Positions 11,512 to 19,724 of a DNA stretch of 23,938 nt are shown here, one piece after another. This DNA is from Clavulina sp. PMI_390 (lineage: Eukaryota > Basidiomycota > Agaricomycetes > Cantharellales > Hydnaceae), in NCBI GenBank assembly GCA_015039315.1, contig WIDE01000056.1, forward strand, positions 188,902 to 212,839, in the 5' to 3' direction. The position numbers were made by a program, and so were the translations under genes. The notes under the pieces were generated by a model, which saw only the letters and a program-made list of their open reading frames with translations, was not told where the DNA came from and did no database searches. Every line of letters begins with the position of its first letter. Within the stretch, counting starts at the first letter, position 1.

Positions 11512-11802
11512 TCAGAGGTCTGGAATGAACCTGGGCCAGACCTGATTTGAAATAACATGAACAACCAATCTGAGCCTCGTCGTTCGACGCCGACTGCCCC
11601 GAATGGATAGGCAACACGCCTTGGAGATGGGCTTCGCCCGATCCTTGCAACCATCACCTCCGACCCTTAATCCCGAACTCTTGCCTTGACGACGTGCCTC
11701 TCTTCCGACATCCGCACCGATTCCCACCCAAGATCTCGCAATCTCACGGACCGGCTGCTTGATGAGACCGTGCAAGGCTTTCAGCTTCGTCGACAAAGGC
11801 AT
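11512..11802 (-). CDS. Possible small basic hypothetical protein
   Basis: An ATG-initiated frame of 96 residues, rich in Arg and Lys and with mostly G/C third positions, ending 29 nt before the foldback element's left arm. Residues 1-60 (starting MPLSTKLKALHGLIKQPVRE) look more protein-like than the Arg-rich end. No domain is recognised, no intron is needed, and no promoter signal was seen. It may be chance, or an eroded remnant of transposon or gene sequence. Confidence 0.2.
   Translation of the reverse strand: MPLSTKLKALHGLIKQPVREIARSWVGIGADVGREARRQGKSSGLRVGGDGCKDRAKPISKACCLSIRGSRRRTTRLRLVVHVISNQVWPRFIPDL
11516..11543. repeat. Perfect 8-bp hairpin
   Basis: AGGTCTGG at 11516-11523 is matched by CCAGACCT at 11536-11543 around a 12-nt loop. 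It overlaps the end of the small minus-strand open frame. It may be a chance palindrome or the tip of an old element. Confidence 0.35.
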
Positions 11803-11830
11803 CCACTGGGATTCGAGAGGAAAAGGAATC

Positions 11831-11896
11831 TACAGCTGTTTCCGAATCGTTAGAGCGCTGTCGATCCGTATACCTAGTTTGTTGCTAGGGCGGGTA
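11831..11896. repeat. Left terminal inverted repeat
   Basis: 66-bp arm that pairs with 12312-12377; the single mismatch is at arm position 8 (G here, A in the other arm). Confidence 0.9.
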
Positions 11897-12144
11897 GTCA
11901 GGGGGGAAGGATTTTCCACCTAAAACAACTATTTTTTGTCGCCTCGATCGTCGGCTCCAGGGTCCATAAAGCCCTCTTCGCTGTGCGCCAGGTGCTACTC
12001 ACTGCTATCGTGTCAGCCACTGGACTATGCGAATAGCACTCTCCCTACTTTGAATATCGATCCATATATACGCTCTTTTTTTATTGAACTACAATTCAGC
12101 AGAGTAACCTCTATTGCTAAGTAATTACATGATTCTCCGCGAAG

Positions 12145-12161
12145 GCGCTCATTATGAGCGC
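12145..12161. repeat. 17-bp hairpin inside the foldback element
   Basis: GCGCTCAT and ATGAGCGC are perfect complements around a single T. It lies in the right half of the element's spacer. As DNA it can cruciform; any function is unknown. Confidence 0.45.
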
Positions 12162-12311
12162 TGCCTGACGGCGTAAACAAGCGGCGGGGCGACGAGTAGC
12201 ACCTGATACGCCGCGAAAAGGGGTTTGATTGCGGTGACGCCGAGGCTAAGTTGGTCACGAAGTATTTGTCCTACGGTGAAAATCCTGTCAAAAATTTCCG
12301 CTCCCTCGATG

Positions 12312-12377
12312 TACCCGCCCTAGCAACAAACTAGGTATACGGATCGACAGCGCTCTAACGATTCGGAAATAGCTGTA
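12312..12377. repeat. Right terminal inverted repeat
   Basis: 66-bp arm complementary to 11831-11896, ending in CTGTA before the flanking host DNA. Confidence 0.9.
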
Positions 12378-13226
12378 TGGCCTGTGCGTTCCTACACAAA
12401 GAATACAAAGAGAGTCGAGAACTACCACTAGCGCGCCAGGTAGGTAGGTTATTCTCGAGCCATATATTGGGATAAGCGCGCACCCAGTTGCAGGAACGGC
12501 AATGCGCACGCGAGTATTACACACTCCATGACAATACCAGATTGTTCTCAGACCGCAGTTCCACTACTTAAATCCCATCAGATGGTTCGGGGCCATTCTA
12601 CTATTCGAGCTGCGGAAATGCCTATATCGTAGACAATTGCCTCAATACTTACTTTCAGAATCAGAATATATCAGGCAGTTGGGCGAGGGTCAAGGCTGTT
12701 ATCGATCCCCCTGATCGAGCGAGCTTCGAGTCAAAGATGGCTGTCGAAGTTTCCCGGGCCAGTAGAGGAAATGTAAAGATTAGGGCCTTCGATAAATGCA
12801 CATTTCACTTCGGGATGTACTCGGCGTTGATGCAATCGTAAATCTGAAGGCTACAGTCTGGCCACTGGATAGATAATTCGACCCTAGCTGGCAGAGGAAT
12901 ATGCACGACGAGGCAGAAGCGACCAGATTTTCACGACACACAATACAGATACGAGGCCCCCAGCCCTCCCCGGATCCCAGAAACAAAACTGATGATAGAA
13001 AATAGCAGGGCTGGTTACGAGCATGATGCCTGCGGGGGCGGGGTTTATGAACATTTACTATCGCATAGAGTTGGTCTAGCCTCGTATCGTAACAATGGTT
13101 GGTCCAATAACGATGATTGCCAAAATTCTGGCCAAAGGCGTGCCAAAATGTATTTGGTTGTGCTGATGTTTGTTGACATCCAGCGCTTTGCCCTTTACTC
13201 TCCCATCCACTCATAACCCCACCACT
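12378..13226 (+). promoter_or_regulatory. 5' flank of the hnRNP gene
   Basis: About 850 nt with no convincing gene. The last 40 nt (13186-13226) are pyrimidine-rich and A/C-rich, a typical leader just before a highly expressed fungal start codon. No TATA box was identified. A 171-codon minus-strand frame crosses this stretch and was rejected. Confidence 0.45.
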
Positions 13227-15737
13227 ATGTCGAAAACTAACGAAGAAGACGATCTTTACGGAGGTAGCACATACTCTTTGCTCTAGTTTGGCCATTGCTT
13301 ATATATTATCTCTAGACTTGTACGGTGCCGACGAAGCCGACTACAATGACGCTGACGATGTGCATACAGAGACGAAAACTTCAACAGCCGACATAAGCGC
13401 CTCAAAATCTACCCCAGCCCCTTCTTCATCTACTAGCACTGCTGCTCAGCCTACCCCAGCGTCGAGAACCACTACCGCGGCGTCCTCTTCAGACGCGAAG
13501 CCCCTCACTCCCGCGCCCGCGCCGAAAGTGGGCTCCAGCATTCCCACGTACACAGAAAGCACTTCATCTATCCCTGTCTTCACCGAGGATTCGTCGTCAG
13601 GAGGGGGGTCTGGTTCAGGCGGTCAAATGAACCGCCAGCAGGGTAACTATGGTGGAGGGCAGTATCAGCAGCAGTCATCATATGGCAACAATTCTGGGCA
13701 GTATTCTGGTGGTGGTGGGTATCAACAAGGTGGAGCGTCGTTTGGCTCTGGGGAACGCAGCATCCGGCCGTCGGAGATGCGTGATGAAGGGTGAGTTAAC
13801 GCTATTTCCCACTGACGTCAACCTCCCGTTCCACATCCGTTCGCCTCGAGCGATTGTAGCACTACGATTGCCATTATTTTCGGCTCGTGACATCGTCTAG
13901 CACTCGATAGATCGAAGTAGCTTCAGTGATACCTCGTAAACGCATGAAACGCTAGTCGAGTCATAGTATCTATGCTACGCAGCCTCCATGTTGCTGTCAA
14001 ACCTGTCTCTACTACAGTCGCTTGAGCATTCTCACTATTTTGCTATGTCTCTATCTCTTACGTGACTCTGTTGCTAATGCTCTCGCCTATCTCTTCATGT
14101 TACTCTGGTATCTCGCCTTGCTCAACACCCTCAATACCTCGATGAAAATTCTTGCTATTCTATCACGTCGTTCGTCGTACCTACTGCGATACGTAACACA
14201 TCAGCAAAATGTTTGTTGGTGGTCTTAACTGGGATACAACCGATGGTACATATTATTCTACCTTGGCCTCTATTTCAATCAACGTGTGGAGTACGACTCA
14301 AGTTGCTAACTTGACAATCAATCAATCGATTTTGTCTTCGCACCTATCCTACCTTGCACCATATGGTTGCTGGTGGGTGTTTCTAGATACTCTCCGAGAA
14401 TACTTCAGCCAGTTTGGCAAAATCGATGCATGCACAATCATGCGTGACGCTGCTGGACGGTCGCGAGGCTTTGCGTTCCTCACATTTGAGGATCCCGCGG
14501 CTGTGAACGCAGTTATGGTGCGCGAGCACTACCTCGACGGCAAAGTCGTAAGTATTTTGCGTTCATCTCATGATGAAATAGCCGAATGAGTTGACTAACA
14601 TGTGTATTTGCAACCGCTGCCATATTTGGTATACTGCTAGATTGACCCCAAGCGTGCTATCCCGCGCCTTGAGCACCATCGCACGCAGAAGATCTTCGTT
14701 GGTGGCCTTCCTGGCACAGCCACGAATGAGACGCTCAAGATCTTCTTTGGGCAATATGGCAAGGTCGTGGATGCGACAGTCATGGTCGACCGTGAGTCGA
14801 ACCGGAGTAAAGGCTTTGGGTTCGTCACCTTCGAGGACCAACCGGCCGTTGATAAGCTTGTGCAGATCCATAACCTCGAGTTGGAAGGCAAGATGGTGAG
14901 TCTTTTTTCATTGCCTTGAACGAATCACTGGCGCTTTGATTCCGCTTTAGCGTGTCCATATCGTTTGTTTGTATCATGACGATTCTGACTATCTTGGTCC
15001 CTCTCGTTCAGATTGAGATCAAGCTCGCCCAACCCCGTGGCGCGAACTTGAACCAGCAAGATGGCTCCAGTGGTGGCGGCGGTGGTTACAACAATAACAA
15101 TACCAACCAAGGCCGTCCCAACTACAACAACAACAGCAACGGGAGCATGAATAACTCGGGAGGTGGGATGGGTAACACCTCGAGCGGCAGTAACTCGAAT
15201 GGAGCGACACCTTTCGACCCGAACGCGATGGCAATGCTGTACCAACGTATGTTCAGTGCGATGGGTAACGGTAATGCTGGTGCCATGAACCCGATGATGG
15301 GTATGGTGAATGGCATGGGAGGCATGGGCGCTATGGGTGGTGGGATGAACGCCAATCGTGCTGCGAGCCCAGGTAACATGATGGGCGGCATGAATCCTAT
15401 GATGATGGGTATGAACCGCGGCATGGGAGGAATGGGTGGTATGGGAGGCATGGGTGGTATGGGTGGTATGCCAGGCATGGGAGGTATGGGAGGTATGATG
15501 GGCGGTGGCGGCATGGGCATGATGGGTGGCATGAGTGGCTCGCCAATGGGTGCTGGCGGGGGTAATAGCCCTGCCGGTGCTGGCGGGAGCTTACAGTCCG
15601 GTAATGGCGCCGTTCCTCCTCGAGGTCCCGCGGCGATGCGTGGTGGTGGCGCTGGCGCTGCTGGGCCAGGAGGTGGTGTGGGTCCCACTCGCTTCGGCAC
15701 CAAGGGCCAACACAGCTACCATCCATATGGGCGATGA
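13227..15737 (+). CDS. HRP1: Hrp1/Nab4-type hnRNP with two RRMs
   Basis: Shuttling RNA-binding protein; in yeast Hrp1 is cleavage factor IB in mRNA 3'-end formation and export. Exons: 13227-13263, 13316-13790, 14205-14245, 14387-14547, 14641-14895, 15012-15737, all in phase, giving 564 residues. The N-terminus is Asp/Glu- and Tyr-containing, then Ser/Thr/Pro/Ala-rich, then Gly/Gln/Asn/Tyr-rich. RRM1 has RNP2 MFVGGL at 173-178 and RNP1 RGFAFLTF at 211-218. RRM2 has RNP2 IFVGGL at 256-261 and RNP1 KGFGFVTF at 295-302. The IDPKRAIPR linker between them is characteristic of the Hrp1/Musashi/DAZAP group. The C-terminus carries an Asn run, Gly/Met repeats and a terminal PY-NLS-like HSYHPYGR. Introns are 52, 414, 141, 93 and 116 nt, mostly longer than elsewhere in the window. 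Confidence 0.93.
13791..14204 (+). other. Exceptionally long (414-nt) intron 2 of the hnRNP gene
   Basis: Begins GTGAGT and ends ACATCAG, separating the low-complexity N-terminus from RRM1. The second half is pyrimidine-rich with many CTC/TCT tracts. I looked for a box C/D snoRNA and found no convincing C/D pair. No second gene is evident in it. Confidence 0.75.
15418..15533 (+). repeat. Gly-Met codon repeat tract
   Basis: Tandem degenerate 9-bp units encoding GGM, within the last exon of the hnRNP gene. The tract varies by insertions of extra Gly and Met codons, as expected for slippage-prone coding repeats. Confidence 0.7.
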
Positions 15738-16007
15738 TCCTCCAGGGGTTTTGGTACCACCGCCAGGCTTTGTGGGCTATTCTTCTGTTCGTTTTTATGC
15801 CTATCACTTTCAATCCTGCTTGCAGAAACATGGCGGACATTTCTTTGACCACATTCTTGGTGTATTTTCCTTCCCATGCTCTTTATTACTACAAATGAAA
15901 TATCATGCTCGTGGCGATCTGGGATATCGGACTGCTAGCACAATCGAATACCTATTGATGCATTGAGTATGTTCGCTGCTACTTGTTTGGTTGGAGGGAA
16001 GTGGCCA

Positions 16008-16013
16008 AATAAA
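16008..16013 (+). terminator. Putative polyadenylation signal of hnRNP gene
   Basis: AATAAA about 270 nt after the hnRNP stop; the position would give a 3' UTR of roughly 290 nt. Weak on its own. Confidence 0.3.
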
Positions 16014-16767
16014 TATTTGCTCCCCCATTTACAGCTCGCCTGAGCCGTCATGAGAGCTTTCTCCTTGTATCGACCTCTTTACTCTACCGAGGAACTTGAC
16101 TTGCACGTTGAGATACAATTTTTATGGCGAAATACGAAACTTTTGTTTCTCGCACGAAGCTGGTCGGGACGTTCAAGTGTGTTCATGAATCCGCGGATGG
16201 GGTCAATCGCGCAAATCTTTTCAGAACGCGTCCAAACTCGCTAAAATTATAAGACCTGATTATTAAAGGATCTTTCTCGTAGAATCTAAGCGTTAGAGCT
16301 TCCAGAGCATTTAGAAAGCCTCAATGTTTGGACATAAACAAAGGAAAGAGGCTGATCCTACGCGCTTTAGCATCACCTAAGTGGGAGATATTTGTATCAG
16401 AGGAGTAATATACACTCAGTTGTATCGTTTAGTATCACTCTCACGACTTAAAAACGAGGTTTCGCGTCTGAACTTTTCGCCGGATTCGTGCGGATGAAAG
16501 TTGTAGAAATGCCCCAAATCGCTAGAAAACATATCCTTTCCCTCGACATATATTTGAAGAGAAGTTTTTAACCGCGATAATTGCCATATTTCCCGCGTGA
16601 AGACACTGAAAAGACGACCCACATGAACACAATCTGTGACATTCGTCACATTCAGAATTTCCGCAGGTCACGATCAGAAGGTCAGGCGCACACGTTCGCT
16701 CTCTTTTGCTTTCTGCCATCATGGTACGGGCGATAAGGGCCCCATTGGTATTGAGCCCTATTGCATG

Positions 16768-17217
16768 GACCAAATTACGAGTTCTGCCATCGGACTGATT
16801 CTTGAAAATCCTCGTTCCTTGGAGTACTTTCGTTCTGAAGCAAAATCCCTCCTTGTGTTGATGGAGCTTTGCTTATTGGTCCCCGAACGTCTTCTGAGTC
16901 CCCCCCGTGTTGCCGCCTTTTGGACCCACTTGTCCACCGTGTTGAAACGTAGCTCTATCAGCCATGGTCCCCCAGCATAGACTACCTCAATGGCCTCTCT
17001 GCTTCGTCATCATAGTCGAGGGCGATGGTTGGGGCAGTTGGGCCATCTTAGATCTACAAAAATTTCCTCTACCCCTTGGCGGTTTCACTTCTGCATTGAT
17101 AAGAACCAAGCTTTACATCTTTATTCGGAAGCCACTGCACACTTGGTCGAGCCCATTACTCGGGAGGCTCACTCAATCGAATATATTTATTGGAATGTTC
17201 CTCGTGCAATATTTTAG
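16768..17217 (+). pseudogene. Possible decayed or unmodelled small gene
   Basis: Two plus-strand frames lie nearly end to end. The first, from an ATG at 16768 to a stop at 16980, reads as helix-like protein (starting MDQITSSAIGLILENPRSL). The second, 16990-17217, is in the next frame (starting MASLLRHHSRGRWLG). No domain was recognised and no splice pair joins them clearly. They could be a frameshifted gene, an unrecognised spliced gene or chance. Confidence 0.2.
17186..17191 (-). terminator. Putative polyadenylation signal of P450 gene
   Basis: AATAAA on the minus strand about 120 nt beyond the P450 stop at 17313. Confidence 0.3.
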
Positions 17218-17312
17218 GTTCGCTCTCTGTTAAGTATTGACCCGGCGAGCAAACTGGGCCGACGGTGATGATGGTCACTTGGAGACTTCGTGGGAGTAAA
17301 ATATTGACAGGA

Positions 17313-19678
17313 TCAACTGGTGGTAATGGAGGCCTGTAGGAGAGCGAATGCATCGGTAGTGCGGGACTTGAGGGCGTATTCGAACGGAATGGGGAGACTG
17401 GAGAAGACAGAAATGAGCAAATGAATGATGTATGAAACCAAAATGAGCATCATCAAGCGATATAAGATATTAGCTAGTAGCGAATGGACGCACTTGGTGA
17501 GCTTCCCAGTTGTCTCAGAACTTGGCTCGACGATGTTCCCCGCCTTGTCAGTGGGCTTGACAATATCCATGGTGGCCAGTAAGGTCAGTATGTTTGACAC
17601 CACGACGAGCTCGGCGTAGTTCTGCCCAGGGCACGATCTGTTGGCGGAACAGAAATTTTCAGAGATAGAAACCAGCAATAAATGAGCTCAAGGTATACCT
17701 GCGACCAACGTTAAAGGCGAAAGCACGGGGGTCCAATGGAGGGTTGGGCACCATAAATCTTTCGGGATCAAAATTCTCGCCGTTCTCATATAGCTCTGGA
17801 TCGCGAGAGATCGCCCTGAGACGACGAAGCCTTTAGCATTATACTTTGAGGTGTGGGATTTTGAATGCTCTGATGACTCACCAGGTGTTTTGGAATACAA
17901 TGGTGCCTTTTGGAATGAAATAGCCTGATATTTTGGTCAGAAGGAGGGCGAGGCGGCATACAACAAGACGCTTCCAATAGGGTGGGTGATCATTACGAAC
18001 CTTCATATTCATCATCTACCAAAGTTGCGTGAGGAATTCCCCATGGGGCACCAGGTCTCCAACGTAGCAACTCTTTGAAGATTGCCTCAATATAAGGCAT
18101 CTTCCCACTCACATAGCTAAGAGCCTTTGTGAATCACGGCCAAAAAGATAGATAGGGGGACACATACTCCTCATAAGTCGGCAGGCGATCATAACCGACA
18201 ACACGGTCAACTTCCTCTTGAGCTTTCTTCTGAACGTCAGGGTACATCATCATTGCCCATAAGAAGTACATAACTGCGCCTGACGTCGCCTCGGTGCCAG
18301 CGATGACTGGATCGAAGGCGGTCATTGCTATGGCCTTGAAAGTAGCAGGGAAGAGGACATACAGCATGACCCAGCAGTGTGCATAACCTGTGCACTAGTG
18401 AGTGTAGTTTGTGGATCATTTAACATTCGGGAAGAGAATGAGTCGTAGGCCCGGCCCTCCTTCTAAAAAATGAGGGTCATCATGAATTCATCGCCTAAGA
18501 ATCTCGCGAAGCGCCATGTAGTATAACTCACCTCATTATTGAGCATCTGATTGAACGGAAGAGCCTTCATCTGTGCGATCTGCTCTTTCCATAATCGTCC
18601 TAGCGCCTTCCACTTGGTTCCAGGGAACCAATCAGGGACATATGTCACTAATCAGATAATATTAGCTTAAGGATTTCGATCAATCCGGGAAATGGTGCAC
18701 ACAGAAAGGTAAAATGTTCACAAGGAAACGTCCCGGCACGACAGAGGCACTAGCAACCCCGGTACCAGCCAGAACTGCTTGAAGAATCTAACAAGATAGA
18801 TATTCATCTGAAGTCAGCTACTGATGTCATGAAGAGATGCTCTGTAGTGACGAACTGGATCGTGATGGGACTGTATCTCAATGCCATAGATGCTGTGCAT
18901 GAATGTCCTTAACGAGGTTCTAGGAGGATACACCCAGGCCGTCAGTCAGTCGATTGTAATATCTCCGTCGTCTTGGTTATCCACCTACTGGTAAAAATCC
19001 CAAGAGTTATTGACGCTATTTTCAGAACAGCGTAATACGCCCTTCCGAGCCTCTTGGAATACATCTGCCTGATGAGATTTGCGAACGACGTCCTTGCTCA
19101 TGTGAGCTACAAATAGGCGACGTTCCTCCTTCCACTGGTCACCCCAATTCGTGGCGGGCGGCTGGTCTTTTATACCAAGACTACATGAGTGGCAACAAAC
19201 GGTGGTACATGTTGTAAGCAAACAACAGTAGATAATCTCTTGTTTCCTCAGGGAGGAAAAAAGGAAATTACTAACTGGATATCAGTCATTGCGAGCGGCG
19301 GGCGATCTGAATATATCAATCCACGACGAGAAAATAGGGTATTGATATGCTTATAGCTGCCGACCACAAGGACCTTGAGAGCGAAGACCTGGAAGTATAC
19401 CAGGTCGCCTACAGTTCAAAGGTGATGAGTCCATATAAAGAGTGCCGTTGAGGAGCGTAGATAGACTATTTACCGTATTTCCTATTCAATTCAGTGAAGT
19501 ATAGGTGGTGGTGTGACTTTGGAATAGAGGCAGCGATACCAACAATGGGATGTCCGAGCGGCCCAGGTGGCGCTCGGCGGGCTTGAAACCTCCAGTAAGC
19601 ATGAAGGACCACAGCAGAGGTCGCGATAACGCTGAGGAATAAGGCACTAGGAGAAGTAGGCATGGCGAAGTTGCCCAT
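17313..19678 (-). CDS. Cytochrome P450 monooxygenase
   Basis: Haem-thiolate monooxygenase, ER-anchored, needing a P450 reductase; substrate unknown. Thirteen exons on the minus strand: 19678-19474, 19408-19276, 19180-18989, 18919-18856, 18787-18703, 18647-18532, 18462-18388, 18334-18168, 18116-18001, 17924-17882, 17815-17699, 17637-17494, 17397-17313. They join in phase to 513 residues, the normal family length. An N-terminal membrane anchor (about residues 8-27) is followed by the Pro-rich hinge RRAPPGPLGHP. The I-helix motif is AGTEATS at 302-308, ExxR is ELLR at 361-364, PERF is at 416-419, and the haem loop FNVGRRSCPG (433-442) carries ligand Cys440. The threonine normally fifth in AGx(D/E)T is Ala306. 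It resembles fungal ordA-like (O-methylsterigmatocystin oxidoreductase-type) P450s; that name does not fix its reaction. Exons 3-5 are the least certain. Confidence 0.9.
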
Positions 19679-19716
19679 GATAGTAATTTTCTGAGGGAGG
19701 CTGCGCTGAATGGAGG

Positions 19717-19724
19717 TATTTATA
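19717..19724 (-). promoter_or_regulatory. TATA box of the P450 gene
   Basis: TATAAATA on the minus strand, 38 nt upstream of the chosen ATG at 19678. With typical spacing the transcript would start only some 5-15 nt before that ATG. This leaves open use of the second in-frame ATG at 19663. Confidence 0.55.

Larger units (their letters stand above)
11257..11830. other. Intergenic DNA upstream of the ABC gene
   Basis: This is the 5' flank of the minus-strand ABC gene and must include its promoter. A perfect 8-bp hairpin (11516-11523 with 11536-11543) lies in it. So does a 96-codon minus-strand open frame, listed separately. No recognisable TATA box or other gene. Confidence 0.45.
11831..12377. 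mobile_element. Foldback / MITE-like element with 66-bp terminal inverted repeats
   Basis: The first 66 bases (11831-11896) and last 66 bases (12312-12377) are reverse complements with one mismatch, beginning TACAGCT and ending GGGCGGGTA. The symmetry continues inward in degenerate form. Examples are a GGATTTTC-ACC stretch in both arms, and CAGGTGCTACTC at 11989-12000 matched by its complement at 12194-12205, surrounded by similar sequence. The spacer lies around 12030-12180. The outermost TA on each side suits a TA target duplication, as used by Tc1/mariner-type elements. No transposase frame is present, so it is non-autonomous. The near-identical outer arms and diverged inner arms suggest conversion, or selection on the ends. 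The superfamily assignment is inference. Confidence 0.82.
15738..17312. other. Convergent intergenic region between hnRNP and P450 genes
   Basis: It holds the 3' UTRs of both neighbours. An AATAAA lies at 16008-16013 on the plus strand, and another on the minus strand at 17186-17191. Sequence at about 16040-16620 is AT-rich with nothing recognised. Two weak plus-strand open frames at 16768-17217 are listed separately. Confidence 0.45.

Noticed and set aside
11936..12124. 62-codon plus-strand frame inside the foldback element
   Set aside because: It spans the arm and spacer, has no transposase motif, and is short enough to be chance.
12780..13295. 171-residue minus-strand frame upstream of the hnRNP gene
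   Set aside because: It overlaps hnRNP exon 1 and its leader, shows no domain, and has an irregular composition.
13791..14204. Intronic snoRNA in the hnRNP gene
   Set aside because: Only a loose CGATGA was found; no paired C and D boxes with a closing stem.
15122..15703. 193-residue Pro/Ile-rich minus-strand frame
   Set aside because: It is the exact antisense shadow of the Gly/Met repeats of the hnRNP gene; composition is explained by the repeat.
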